Shown here: one piece after another, positions 1 to 7,804 of the stretch
Layout: every line of letters begins with the position of its first letter
Position numbering within the stretch: the stretch's first letter is position 1
Virus record (IMG/VR): IMGVR_UViG_3300043399_000877
Location: 1 to 64,000 of that record
Source: a virus
Length of the DNA stretch: 64,000 nucleotides
Direction: 5' to 3' (one strand)
The notes under the pieces: model-generated
Seen by the model: the letters and a program-made list of their open reading frames with translations, nothing else
Told to the model about the DNA's origin: nothing
The model's database searches: none
Position numbers and translations under genes: made by a program

Positions 1-858
1 GTCTTTGAGTTTTCCACCCCAGAGATCACGAGTTGCTGCATAAATGTCGAAACTGTCCGACACACATGCAAGGATCTTTCCGGGTCCGCCGAAGGTGTTA
101 AGCATATTTTCATATGCATCCACTTCACGATCACGGCCCCAGCTAGTAATAGTGCTATGTTCCGAAGCCGGAATACTGAAGCCAACCACTTCATCAGTGT
201 TGTAGTAGGCCATGACACCTTCGATGGCTTCAAACGTGTCGGTGCCCATGAAGTTGACAAGGTGTCCCATGCCGCCAAGGATTGCCGTTTCTCCCGAGCT
301 CGCACCGCGAGCACCGAAGTCGTGCAGCTTGAACATCAACTGATCCCGAACCGGAACATCAGACGTCTGTTCAAGATACTTTGCAATCACAACCTTCATC
401 TTGCGGCTCTTGGTCGCAACAGTGGAAGGATACCAAACGCCGCGCAGCATAATGGTCTCGATGTAGCTGGTCAACCACCACAGCCGTGGATCAGTGTTGA
501 CGACCTGCACCTGAACGTTGCGGGTTTCCATAACCGTACCTTCTGGCACAGCCTGGATTGCCAAAGGCAGCAAACCGCGGTATTCATTCACAATGATTTC
601 CCAACCAGCACGGTTAAACGGGAGCCCGTGTGCAGTAACAATGCGTTCTGCACGGTCGATGTCAGCCATCGTAATCGGCGTGGTCAGGTAGTCTTTCATG
701 AATGCTTGAAGGCCAAAAAATACCGACCGTTCTTCTCCACCGCGGCTCTCGATATAAGAGCTGATGTGAGTAGTTTCCGGAGGGTATTGCATCCACTGGC
801 TGAATTTGTAGCTATCGGTTCTAACGATAGTGCTGATGAAACTTAGTACTGTTTTCAT
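1..858 (-). CDS. nadV: Nicotinamide phosphoribosyltransferase, N-terminal part (cut by window edge)
   Basis: This enzyme joins nicotinamide to PRPP to make NMN, the first step of one-enzyme NAD+ salvage. The 286 visible residues carry family hallmarks: DSYKFSQWMQYPP and SYIESRGG near the N-terminus, HDFGARGASSGETA around residue 200 with the conserved Asp, and PASEHSTITSWG with the active-site His. The start ATG at 858 has a GAGGAG ribosome site eight bases upstream. NadV proteins are usually about 490 residues, so roughly 40 percent lies beyond the left edge. With the NadM-Nudix gene at 2055 it would make NAD+ from nicotinamide in two steps. The family is clear from motifs; a role against NAD-depleting defence is inference. 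Confidence 0.93.
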   Translation of the reverse strand, partial: MKTVLSFISTIVRTDSYKFSQWMQYPPETTHISSYIESRGGEERSVFFGLQAFMKDYLTTPITMADIDRAERIVTAHGLPFNRAGWEIIVNEYRGLLPLAIQAVPEGTVMETRNVQVQVVNTDPRLWWLTSYIETIMLRGVWYPSTVATKSRKMKVVIAKYLEQTSDVPVRDQLMFKLHDFGARGASSGETAILGGMGHLVNFMGTDTFEAIEGVMAYYNTDEVVGFSIPASEHSTITSWGRDREVDAYENMLNTFGGPGKILACVSDSFDIYAATRDLWGGKLKD

Positions 859-937
859 TTTAGAACTCCTCTAAATGTTATGCGCCTGCTCACTGCTGGC
901 GGCTTTGTTGGTGTGGGCGACTCTCTCGCCCACACTG

Positions 938-1492
938 TTAAAGTTCTTCAGTAAGAACCTTAATTCCTTTGAAAGTGCTGTTTGCACCTTTGTTTTTGGT
1001 ATCAACGGCAGTCACCATAGCGATCTCTACCTTATCAGCACCGTTACCGGTATAGATAAGCACATCGCCTTTCTTGAACTTCCCGGGCTCCCCTTGGAAG
1101 TGTTGGTCACGGCCGTTGACGCGTACCTTGAAAGTGTAAGGAACAACCTCTTCCAGCTGAGCTTTGTCAGCAAGGATAATCTCGTTGGTTCCTTTGACTT
1201 CTATCAGGAACTTGTTCTGACTGTTGGTTCCCACATGCACACCGTACACAATGGTACCATCTTCCCTTGTCAGACTATATAGTGTCTTGCTGTCTGCCAC
1301 GTCATTCTCCTCGTAAATCTTAATTCTTGAACAATCAAACCTAACGCTTGTGCCGTTATGCAAGTACTTTGCATTCACATAACCTGTATTACCATATGTG
1401 GTAACATTGTTATAGGCATAGGTAACCTGAGCGGGTCTCTTGCCGTTGTGTGCGATAACAATATCACCTGCTTTATACTTAATGTCGCTCAT
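938..1492 (-). CDS. Hypothetical protein with repeated small beta-domain pattern
   Basis: This 184-residue protein is not recognised. Short hydrophobic-glycine stretches such as YKAGDIVIAHNGKRPAQV near the N-terminus and KFKKGDVLIYTG near residue 145 look like SH3/KOW-type beta barrels, which often bind nucleic acid or ribosomes. The start has GAGGTAGAAC just upstream and lies 24 bases below the -10 of a strong sigma70 promoter, so it probably heads its own early transcript. It sits between the two NAD+ salvage genes; no link to NAD is visible in the protein. Confidence 0.8.
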   Translation of the reverse strand: MSDIKYKAGDIVIAHNGKRPAQVTYAYNNVTTYGNTGYVNAKYLHNGTSVRFDCSRIKIYEENDVADSKTLYSLTREDGTIVYGVHVGTNSQNKFLIEVKGTNEIILADKAQLEEVVPYTFKVRVNGRDQHFQGEPGKFKKGDVLIYTGNGADKVEIAMVTAVDTKNKGANSTFKGIKVLTEEL

Positions 1493-1515
1493 GTTCTACC
1501 TCATGTTTATAATGC

Positions 1516-1544
1516 ATATTACGCTGCATTGCTGGTATTGTCAA
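1516..1544 (-). promoter_or_regulatory. Sigma70-type promoter for the gene at 938
   Basis: On the minus strand TTGACA is followed after 17 bases by TAATAT. The -10 overlaps the stop codon of the upstream gene. It is one of at least ten TTGACA-N16/17-TANNNT promoters on this strand. Confidence 0.75.
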
Positions 1545-1836
1545 CAGTTATTTCATCTCGCCACTCACTGCCGCTGCGGTATTGTTTCAGAGTGCGATAG
1601 TTTACGGGCCAGTCATTAAGGCCGAGGTCTGTAAGTTCACTACAGCATGGGCATTTGAAAGTCACTGCCGGATCGCGTGATCCCCAGCTATCACCGGGGA
1701 CTCCGGGGTAGTATCTGAGGTCGTCAAAATCCACTTGCAGTAGTGCATTGCAACCTTTACCACCGTTGCCCCAACCGGTGCAACGGTGTTTAATGGTCCA
1801 GTTTTCACCACGTATTCCAGGTTCAAGAATTTTCAT
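1519..1836 (-). CDS. Small cysteine-rich protein, probable zinc ribbon
   Basis: The 105-residue product begins MKILEPGIRGENWT and contains a HRCTGWGNGGKGC stretch near residue 17 and FKCPCCSEL near residue 70, two Cys pairs that could hold one zinc. A longer reading frame extends upstream, but the ATG at 1836 overlaps the end of the preceding gene by 14 bases, the usual arrangement here, so translation is probably coupled. Function unknown. Confidence 0.7.
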   Translation of the reverse strand: MKILEPGIRGENWTIKHRCTGWGNGGKGCNALLQVDFDDLRYYPGVPGDSWGSRDPAVTFKCPCCSELTDLGLNDWPVNYRTLKQYRSGSEWRDEITVDNTSNAA

Positions 1837-2050
1837 TTGATTGCCCATCCACAAAAGCGACACACAGGTCTTCCCAGTATGCAACGTCACTGACGTCCGG
1901 CCCAAAAACGGCCCCATACGCAAGTGCAACCGGTTTGCTGAACAGGATGTCGCCACCCTGTTCAATTTCTAGTTTACCAGTTGACCCGGATTCTCGAACA
2001 ACCCGGCAATGGTACTGATCATCCAGACGTGCTTCCCAAACTTTTTCCAT
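1823..2050 (-). CDS. Hypothetical acidic small protein
   Basis: This 75-residue protein begins MEKVWEARLDDQYHC. It lies four bases from the stop of the NadM-Nudix gene and overlaps the next gene, so it is in the same transcript. The middle (GKLEIEQGGDILFSKP) looks like beta strands. An in-frame start 51 bases upstream would overlap nadM, so the internal ATG is preferred. No family recognised. Confidence 0.6.
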   Translation of the reverse strand: MEKVWEARLDDQYHCRVVRESGSTGKLEIEQGGDILFSKPVALAYGAVFGPDVSDVAYWEDLCVAFVDGQSNENS

Positions 2051-2054
2051 GTTT

Positions 2055-3074
2055 TTACCCAATGTTAACAAAATGATCGATAATGTGGAAGTGATCTTCA
2101 AACATAAGTTCTTGTTTCACTTCGTGGAACGGTACCCAAAATGCCTTTTCAGCATCGTCCGAACCTTTGACTTTCGGCAGTTCTTCTGCAAAACCGAGGT
2201 CGATGTAAAACGCCTGAGTAATGGTACGCCCACGTTGGCTGCGGTTCGGAGCATCGAAGGTTCGAGAATCACGGATGCTACCACGCAGCACCGGAACCGG
2301 AACCTTGATCTTAGTTTCTTCACGAAGTTCACGCAGCGCACCGTCTAGCATGGTTTCGCCTTGGTTAAGGAAGCCACCGGGCAGTGCCCAGAGTCCTTTA
2401 CCCGGCATGTCACCGCGCTTAACAAGCAGAATGTGACCGCTTTGTACAACCACAGCATCAACAGTCATGAAGGTCGGCGGGAACGGAGCAACTTTCCACG
2501 CTTCCTTGTACTTCTTAACCATATGGTATTCGTCATACAGAGTGTTGAACCATGAACCAGAAGCGAACGAATGTTGCATTTTAGTAAAAGCAATATCTGG
2601 CATGCTCTTGTAGGCTACAGAAGAATCACCTTCAAAAAGAGCGTTACGAATATCAGTTGCGTTGATACCATCAACGTTAGGAACACTCACGTTGCCCCAG
2701 CCCAGCGGCTTGAAGATTTTCAGGTAGTAGCTGCTTCCGTCTTTTTCGTGGCCAATAAGACCGATACGGATTGGATCGGCACTCCAAGCAAGTGCGCCAT
2801 GAACGACGTTCTGCACTGCGCGAACCCACTTGTTGTCGTCGTACGGGTAATCGCTGACCGGAACAACTTTAACGTTGTTGTCCGGGAACACAGATTTAAT
2901 CATCTGTCTGCGTTCTTCAAATGTAAAGGGATTTCGAATATTTCGTGAAGCAAAGCTGGAACCAACAACAATGATTACTTCTCGTGCTTGCTTGATTGCG
3001 GCATCAATGATTGCCCGGTGTCCATTGTGAAACGGCTGGAACCTGCCAATAAAGACTAGTGCGTCATATTTCAT
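2055..3074 (-). CDS. nadM: Bifunctional NMN adenylyltransferase / Nudix hydrolase
   Basis: The N-terminal half (residues 1 to about 180) is a NadM-type nucleotidyltransferase with GRFQPFHNGH at the start and FTFEERRQMI near residue 50; it adenylates NMN to NAD+. The C-terminal half (about 200 to 335) is a Nudix domain with the box GGFLNQGETMLDGALRELRE followed by E-T, expected to cleave ADP-ribose or similar. The same fusion occurs in cyanobacteria and in vibriophage KVP40. The ATG at 3074 is chosen over a TTG two codons upstream because AAAGGAG is nine bases before it. With NadV at 1-858 it completes nicotinamide-to-NAD+ salvage. The two-domain assignment is secure; the substrate of the Nudix half is inferred. 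Confidence 0.95.
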   Translation of the reverse strand: MKYDALVFIGRFQPFHNGHRAIIDAAIKQAREVIIVVGSSFASRNIRNPFTFEERRQMIKSVFPDNNVKVVPVSDYPYDDNKWVRAVQNVVHGALAWSADPIRIGLIGHEKDGSSYYLKIFKPLGWGNVSVPNVDGINATDIRNALFEGDSSVAYKSMPDIAFTKMQHSFASGSWFNTLYDEYHMVKKYKEAWKVAPFPPTFMTVDAVVVQSGHILLVKRGDMPGKGLWALPGGFLNQGETMLDGALRELREETKIKVPVPVLRGSIRDSRTFDAPNRSQRGRTITQAFYIDLGFAEELPKVKGSDDAEKAFWVPFHEVKQELMFEDHFHIIDHFVNIG

Positions 3075-3124
3075 TTGCAAAAACTCCTTTTGCGGTTAAA
3101 TGCATGCCTCTCTGGCTTGCAGTA

Positions 3125-3155
3125 TATTTATACAGGAATGTCGCACACATGTCAA
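3125..3155 (-). promoter_or_regulatory. Overlapping early (sigma70) and late (TATAAATA) promoter before nadM
   Basis: TTGACA at 3155-3150 is followed after 17 bases by TATAAA, and that -10 is itself part of TATAAATA, the T4-type late motif. The gene could therefore be read early by host sigma70 and late by a phage gp55-like factor. Confidence 0.75.
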
Positions 3156-3772
3156 GAAAGATTGTGAAACTTTCCCAATGCAAGTTCATTGATTGCACAG
3201 GTCATTCTGACACCGGCACTGACTTGGCGCCAAAAATCAGCATGATCAGGATCAGCATACTGATTTTGCTCGACTCTCGGCAGCATCTTTCGCATAAACT
3301 CAAGATTTCCGTTCATACAAACCTGCATGTCTTTATCGTAGAGACTCATGCTTTCACGAACTATATTCCCGTGATTCACATAAACCTGCAATGGTTGCGC
3401 GAGTTGATGAAGATCACCGCGCACCATAGCAGCATGCCGCGTATCTGTAATTTCGTGACTGACAGTTGCCATGGTTTCGTAATATACGTCTGACCACAAC
3501 TGGCGACTCATTCCACGATCTTGTGCCAATTCGATAAAGAATTCAGCACTACGAAGTTCTTTTTCTGGTTCGGGATCGTAAACTACATCGTGAACTAAAA
3601 CAGCCCAATCTGTTGATTCACGATATGGTTCAGCCACCGCATCAAAATAATTGTAGATACTGACGATGTGGTTTATATTGTGATAGCGGAGTGAATACCG
3701 TTCGGTATTGTCCTGAATGCGGCCGCGCAACATGGCCGCCAGTTCAGTGTTCTGAATACGACTCCATCTCAT
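3152..3772 (-). CDS. HD-superfamily metal-dependent phosphohydrolase (COG4339-like)
   Basis: The 206-residue protein has RYHNINHI near residue 28, LVHDVVYDP near residue 60 (the HD dyad) and a later SHEITDT histidine, the order seen in predicted HD hydrolases of COG4339. Such enzymes usually act on nucleotides; the substrate cannot be told from sequence. It overlaps the preceding gene by four bases (ATGA) and is the last gene of a tight run that begins near 5536. The upstream promoter of nadM overlaps its stop codon. Confidence 0.8.
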   Translation of the reverse strand: MRWSRIQNTELAAMLRGRIQDNTERYSLRYHNINHIVSIYNYFDAVAEPYRESTDWAVLVHDVVYDPEPEKELRSAEFFIELAQDRGMSRQLWSDVYYETMATVSHEITDTRHAAMVRGDLHQLAQPLQVYVNHGNIVRESMSLYDKDMQVCMNGNLEFMRKMLPRVEQNQYADPDHADFWRQVSAGVRMTCAINELALGKFHNLS

Positions 3773-4251
3773 ACTGGTTCAAACTCAATCTGGTTGCAGT
3801 CTGCAAGCTTCACCCAAAACCTCGGTTTTTTCTTAAAAATGGCTTGTGGGTGTTTTTGCAGGTAGAAAGTAATCGAACTCCAATCGCTGGAACCTTTGCG
3901 AATATATATCCGATCAATTGTTAATTCAGACCCCGCAGGCAATGTTGCATCAATTTTAAAAGTTCTGAAGTTGACGTTATAAACAGTGTTTCTCAAAGTC
4001 TGCATTTCTTCGTATTCTTCTGCAGATAAAATTTGTTTTTGGTATCCGTAAATGTATCCTGCCTTGCGTTCCAGAACGTGCATACGATCACGAAGTGCGT
4101 CACACTCGGCCCGCTTGCGAACAACACCTGGATCCTCGTCTCCTTTAAAGAGGTCCCAGAGGCTTCGATTGCGGTACTCTTCAATAAGTTCAAAATTCCA
4201 GTCTTGGAGAAGACGGAAACCATCACCAATTTCAGGAATATACATTTTCAT
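3769..4251 (-). CDS. Hypothetical protein, coiled-coil middle
   Basis: The product of about 160 residues begins MKMYIPEIGDGFRLLQDW. A charged helical middle (residues about 50-100) may form a coiled coil; the end (WSSITFYLQKHPQAIFKKK) looks beta-rich. The start is taken at the ATG that overlaps the previous stop as ATGA, rather than one 15 bases upstream. Genes of this type are common uncharacterised early genes of T4-like phages. No function assigned. Confidence 0.75.
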   Translation of the reverse strand: MKMYIPEIGDGFRLLQDWNFELIEEYRNRSLWDLFKGDEDPGVVRKRAECDALRDRMHVLERKAGYIYGYQKQILSAEEYEEMQTLRNTVYNVNFRTFKIDATLPAGSELTIDRIYIRKGSSDWSSITFYLQKHPQAIFKKKPRFWVKLADCNQIEFEPV

Positions 4252-4541
4252 TTGAAAAAGTCCCATGTTTTGAGTTTATGCCAGTATGTATAGTAATCGT
4301 TTTCCAGTTGCACAAAGAATCTCTTTATCTTATGGCAAATGGTATTTGGCCTCAGAGATTTTTGATTCCAGTCCCTAGTTACTGACTCAATTGCCTCGTC
4401 TTCGGTTTCTTCGACAAACGTTCCGCCCTGAGCTGCACAGTGCAAACACCGGGCATGTGCTTCAAAATCAAGCCCGCACACATATCGAACTATTTCAATT
4501 TCATCAGATCCGCAAAACGGACAAAAATCAAGGTTTTTCAA
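4248..4541 (-). CDS. Lar-like zinc-ribbon protein (restriction alleviation family)
   Basis: The 97-residue protein has CPFCGSDE at residues 7-14 and ARCLHCAAQG around residue 33, two CxxC pairs, followed by EDEAIESVTRDWNQ. This spacing and the closing alternating E/W-N element match the Lar family, whose founding Rac-prophage member eases type I restriction. Translation starts at TTG inside a TTGA overlap with the upstream stop; there is no ATG before the first Cys pair. The family match is good; an anti-restriction role here is inferred. Confidence 0.72.
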   Translation of the reverse strand: MKNLDFCPFCGSDEIEIVRYVCGLDFEAHARCLHCAAQGGTFVEETEDEAIESVTRDWNQKSLRPNTICHKIKRFFVQLENDYYTYWHKLKTWDFFK

Positions 4542-5536
4542 TATTCAGCCGCCATGTCCTTGCCGAGATAGATACCAACCATACTAAACAGGTCATCTTC
4601 CCCGTCGTCATCGTCGTACTCGGATTCACGAGCATTCATAACATCGTTCATAACCGAGTTCAAGAACCGGTATTCCGGGTACTCCTCACTCTGACTACCC
4701 ATGTGCATGACCGGAAGCCAAGTTTTACGAGTGCATTCCATCATGCTGTTGACCATTACACCCACCATAAACGTGCGAATGAACTCCACAGCTTCGTCAA
4801 GTTTTCCTTCTTCGATAAAATTGAAAATGCACTCGCGACCATTGAGCAAGTCCCAAAACTCGAAGTTCTCAAATGCGCGGAAAGTGCTACTGAGAATGTG
4901 TTTTTCAGACGCAAAAAAGTCTCGTCTAAAATAACGAACGATCATCTTGTCTTCTTTGCCCAGAGCGGCAACAGCCGCGGCTGCACTAGCAACAAAATCG
5001 GGCAGCAAGGCCGCCAGTTTTGCATAGGTAACGTTTTTAATGTAATACTGATCAGATTCAAAACCGGCAGGAACGACCCCTTCTTTGCCCTTCCACATAT
5101 CAAATGTCCATTCGTTCCACATACGATCCACAACATCCTTGCGAATCATAGTGAAGTAAACCGGTCGATCAGTCCCACCAAAGCCGCGAACAAACAACCG
5201 ATTTTCGTGGACAGCTTCAAAAAACTTTTCATCGTCAAAGTCGTCACGTTTGACGGCAATGTCGTGATACTGGTTTTCACCAACCTCAAGTTCAACCAAT
5301 TCACGGCGAAGTTCTTCCACGATAAATTTGAGAGCGACACCGTTACAGCCTTCAGCGCCGCCATAGTCGTTGTATTTGGCAGCAAACGGGACCAGAACCG
5401 GTTGGTACAGAGCAGTACTGTAGCAGTGGCTACGATACTTACTCAAGTCGCGTTCACGAATAGGAAATACGTAAACTTCTTCCCCGGAGATAATCGGCAA
5501 ATTGGTAAGTCCGCAAGTGTTATTCCAGCTGCCCAT
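4538..5536 (-). CDS. Conserved phage protein of unknown function
   Basis: This 332-residue protein begins MGSWNNTCGLTNLPI and continues GEEVYVFPIRERD, an N-terminal pattern shared by uncharacterised proteins of several large phages. It is acidic, with a DDDDGEDD stretch near the C-terminus, and predicted globular. It lies just downstream of a rho-independent terminator, so it should have its own promoter; a TTGACT with a TAGTTT 17 bases further on overlaps the terminator. No function is evident. Confidence 0.85.
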   Translation of the reverse strand: MGSWNNTCGLTNLPIISGEEVYVFPIRERDLSKYRSHCYSTALYQPVLVPFAAKYNDYGGAEGCNGVALKFIVEELRRELVELEVGENQYHDIAVKRDDFDDEKFFEAVHENRLFVRGFGGTDRPVYFTMIRKDVVDRMWNEWTFDMWKGKEGVVPAGFESDQYYIKNVTYAKLAALLPDFVASAAAAVAALGKEDKMIVRYFRRDFFASEKHILSSTFRAFENFEFWDLLNGRECIFNFIEEGKLDEAVEFIRTFMVGVMVNSMMECTRKTWLPVMHMGSQSEEYPEYRFLNSVMNDVMNARESEYDDDDGEDDLFSMVGIYLGKDMAAEY

Positions 5537-5559
5537 GGCATCCTCGTGTTGCTAATGTT

Positions 5560-5591
5560 TAAAAGAAAACTACAGCATGTTTATGCTGTAG
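5560..5591 (-). terminator. Rho-independent terminator after the phosphoesterase gene
   Basis: A perfect 9-bp inverted repeat (CTACAGCAT / ATGCTGTAG, loop of four) at 5570-5591 is followed on the minus strand by TTTTCTTTT. It overlaps the phosphoesterase stop codon. Confidence 0.75.
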
Positions 5592-6135
5592 TCAATATTT
5601 TATTCGCTTTCTCAGCAAGTTCTTCGATCGGGACCGGCCGGTATCCAACTGCTTCAACACTCACGTTAATGTATCTGCCTTCCGGGCTGGGATTTTGATG
5701 TATATGTCCGTGGACGTTTACCATAAAATTGCCACTGCCCGGGGCACCGGTTTCGTGTTGGCTTTGATGCAGCGGAATATGGCTTAAGTGCAATTTGAAA
5801 TCACGGAACTTACGTTCCAGATAAATGCTCTTAAAAAATCCACCGCTGGCCATAAACTTGATGTCGTCGTGATTTCCAACGATTAAGTTTTTGCTGCCGT
5901 TAAATCGCGGCCAGATGCGTTTAAATTTATCCCTATCACCTATAAAAACGTCTCCGAGGTGATAAACTTTATCACCGGGTTTTACAACGCTGTTCCAGGT
6001 ATCCAGCATAAACTCGTCCATTTGATCTACATTGTCAAATTCCGGACGAACTCGTAAGCCGGTCTTACTATCTACAAAATTCAGTATATTTGCGTGATGT
6101 AAGTGTGTGTCTGATATTACGTAGATATCTCCCAT
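5581..6135 (-). CDS. Calcineurin-like metallophosphoesterase
   Basis: The 184-residue protein carries all motifs of the family: SDTHLHH at residue 8, GDVF near 61, GNHD near 92, a later SHIPLH, and HGHIHQ near 143. It hydrolyses phosphate monoesters or diesters with two metal ions. Its start lies 19 bases inside the 3' end of the P-loop kinase gene, so the two are co-translated. A kinase and a phosphoesterase side by side suggests RNA or nucleotide end processing, but that is inference. Confidence 0.9.
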   Translation of the reverse strand: MGDIYVISDTHLHHANILNFVDSKTGLRVRPEFDNVDQMDEFMLDTWNSVVKPGDKVYHLGDVFIGDRDKFKRIWPRFNGSKNLIVGNHDDIKFMASGGFFKSIYLERKFRDFKLHLSHIPLHQSQHETGAPGSGNFMVNVHGHIHQNPSPEGRYINVSVEAVGYRPVPIEELAEKANKILTTA

Positions 6136-6638
6136 GTTTCCATTCCATACATATTATATTTGACCACACGGTCAAATCCTTCACTGAGAGCCGGTTCCAC
6201 ATAGCTGTCGCACATGCTCTCGATAATGTGTCCCGGGATAGTCTTTCCCGGGCGATTCTCCAGTCGCCACTGCCAGTCACTGATCTGACTGTCACCCTGC
6301 GGCGGTTCAACAACCCAGCACTCGCGACGATATTCGCGAGGGAACCGGTTCAAAATGCTTTCACGCTTGCGAGCGCTGAGATTGGTCTGATCCCAGATAA
6401 CATCTTGACCAGTTTCAATAGCAGTACGAAGGCGACCGTTCATTTCAGTTGTTGCTTTTTTGATGTACTTGCTAAATGCAAAATCATAACTCCAACCCTG
6501 CCCGGCAGCCCATTCTTCAATAAGATTGTCGGTGCTGTAGACAAAAGTGCGGTCTCCACGATCGCGCAGGACAGTGTTCACCAAGGTGCTTTTGCCGGTA
6601 CCGGGAAGACCGACCATAACATAGAGCGTGGGCAACAT
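6117..6638 (-). CDS. P-loop kinase (polynucleotide-kinase-like)
   Basis: The 173-residue protein starts MLPTLYVMVGLPGTGKST, a Walker A motif, and has VIWDQTNLSARKR near residue 95, the DxTN signature of polynucleotide kinase and related AAA-type kinases. It lacks the C-terminal phosphatase domain of T4 Pnk; the neighbouring phosphoesterase may supply that activity. It could phosphorylate 5' ends of RNA or DNA, or a small nucleotide. Confidence 0.82.
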   Translation of the reverse strand: MLPTLYVMVGLPGTGKSTLVNTVLRDRGDRTFVYSTDNLIEEWAAGQGWSYDFAFSKYIKKATTEMNGRLRTAIETGQDVIWDQTNLSARKRESILNRFPREYRRECWVVEPPQGDSQISDWQWRLENRPGKTIPGHIIESMCDSYVEPALSEGFDRVVKYNMYGMETWEIST

Positions 6639-6641
6639 TTT

Positions 6642-6887
6642 TTAATCCTTTATCATGTATCTGCCATATTTCATAGACAGAAAAGTTTGCTCTCGTTCAG
6701 TAAACTGGCTCCAGTCTATCTGGGAAACCCATTCATCGTAACTCATGGGCGTGTTGTTTAGATAAAACGCTGAACGACCATCTGGGAATATCACTGCTGG
6801 CCCAGTTTCATTATGTAGCCCACCACGGGCTACATAGAGAACGGAACCGTCACTTGTTGTTATTGGCGTTGCGTTTTTTCCATTCAT
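6642..6887 (-). CDS. Small hypothetical protein with LHNETGPAV motif
   Basis: This 81-residue protein contains GGLHNETGPAVIFPDGR followed by a Y-L-N-N-TPMSYDEW stretch. The pattern (L-H-x-x-x-GPAV, then W/Y, then N-G-x-x-x-x-xEW) is found in many phage and bacterial proteins of unknown function built of short beta repeats. It overlaps the upstream gene by 38 bases. No function assigned. Confidence 0.7.
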   Translation of the reverse strand: MNGKNATPITTSDGSVLYVARGGLHNETGPAVIFPDGRSAFYLNNTPMSYDEWVSQIDWSQFTEREQTFLSMKYGRYMIKD

Positions 6888-7212
6888 CTTCTTTGAACTT
6901 TTTTACATCAACTATTGCTGCTTTGAGGGTTTCGGCATAGTTAAGTGCCGATTGCTCTTTAAGAACAATAGTAGTTTCCATTTCAGCATAGCCCTTTGTA
7001 AGAATCTGCCAAATTTGACTCCAGCGATTACGCTGCCACCATTTGGTATGATTTTTCATATACACATTAACTTGTACACCAAAATCATCTGCTTCAACTT
7101 CAACTTCATGGCTGCAAACGTCATTACCACAATCGCAGCGAACATGGTACCACTTGCTGTCGCCCCACTCGTTGGTTTTAAGAATGCCTTCTGCTGGCCG
7201 TTGTGCTCGCAT
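6850..7212 (-). CDS. Hypothetical protein with CDCG cysteine pair
   Basis: This 120-residue protein begins MRAQRPAEGILKTNEW and contains HVRCDCGNDVCSHEVEVEAD near residue 25, which may bind a metal, and a lysine-rich end. It lies three bases after the AdoMet-decarboxylase homologue and is surely co-transcribed. Not recognised beyond being a typical phage early gene. Confidence 0.75.
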   Translation of the reverse strand: MRAQRPAEGILKTNEWGDSKWYHVRCDCGNDVCSHEVEVEADDFGVQVNVYMKNHTKWWQRNRWSQIWQILTKGYAEMETTIVLKEQSALNYAETLKAAIVDVKKFKEDEWKKRNANNNK

Positions 7213-7215
7213 CGT

Positions 7216-7587
7216 TTACTCCAAAGGAACTTCTGTCAGTCCGTGTTCACGGTCCAGGTATTTGTATTCTACCTTGACTGGCTCGAATTGCTCGAGATAG
7301 CGGAAGATTATACTGGTATCCAAAGGACCGCAAGTATAAACATCCAGTTGCAACAGTCCGGGATCGGTTTCGTCCCACACATGCATGGCTACATGACTGG
7401 TCTCGATAATTGCAGCAACAGTGAGACCACGATTGCCCACGACATCCAGGTATTTTGCAAAAGGTCCAATCAAGACCTTCATGCCGATATCTCGAATGAG
7501 ATCCCCGATCCATTCAACGATCCGCCCTTCGTCACGGGGAGGATTTTTAACTTCTGCTCTAACAACCAAATGCTTATGTACTAACAT
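7216..7587 (-). CDS. speD: S-adenosylmethionine decarboxylase homologue (SpeD family)
   Basis: The 123-residue protein has the short prokaryotic AdoMet decarboxylase core: GLTVAAIIETSHVAMHVWDE near residue 54 and LDVYTCGPLD near residue 80. The Ser before the His, which becomes the pyruvoyl group after self-cleavage, the active-site His and the Cys of TCG are all kept. Length matches Bacillus and Thermotoga SpeD. It would make decarboxylated AdoMet for spermidine synthesis. The usual E-S-H is T-S-H here, so cleavage and substrate should not be taken for granted. SpeD homologues are known from marine cyanophages. Confidence 0.82.
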   Translation of the reverse strand: MLVHKHLVVRAEVKNPPRDEGRIVEWIGDLIRDIGMKVLIGPFAKYLDVVGNRGLTVAAIIETSHVAMHVWDETDPGLLQLDVYTCGPLDTSIIFRYLEQFEPVKVEYKYLDREHGLTEVPLE

Positions 7588-7595
7588 TCTATCTC

Positions 7596-7796
7596 CTAAT
7601 GAACTGTATAAACGCCATAATGGGTCTGGATTTTACCGGCTATTGCGTCATATAACCGATCTCGGACAGCCAGTATTTCATCGTCACTTACCCATTTAGC
7701 TTCGAGTTCACCATCGATTACTGCCTGTATTCTTTTTATGTCAATGTCGGTCAATTGATGTTCGACATTGGTCTGTTTTGTTGAGCGTTTCTTCAA
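7596..7796 (-). CDS. Small hypothetical protein (TTG start)
   Basis: This 66-residue charged protein begins with TTG preceded by GGTGAAGAT; no ATG lies near the start of the frame. It sits nine bases before the SpeD homologue. No motif is recognised. Confidence 0.55.
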   Translation of the reverse strand: MKKRSTKQTNVEHQLTDIDIKRIQAVIDGELEAKWVSDDEILAVRDRLYDAIAGKIQTHYGVYTVH

Positions 7797-7804
7797 ATCT
7801 TCAC

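Noticed and set aside
157-846. Open frame of 229 codons on the plus strand
   Set aside because: It lies antisense to nadV, which has clear family motifs, a ribosome site and correct codon behaviour; the plus frame has none.
4391-5698. Open frame of 435 codons on the plus strand
   Set aside because: It is antisense to three well-packed minus-strand genes and shows no recognisable domain.
7216-7587. QueD-type 6-carboxytetrahydropterin synthase
   Set aside because: The motif order (TSHVAMHVWDE, then DVYTCG) is that of AdoMet decarboxylase, not QueD.
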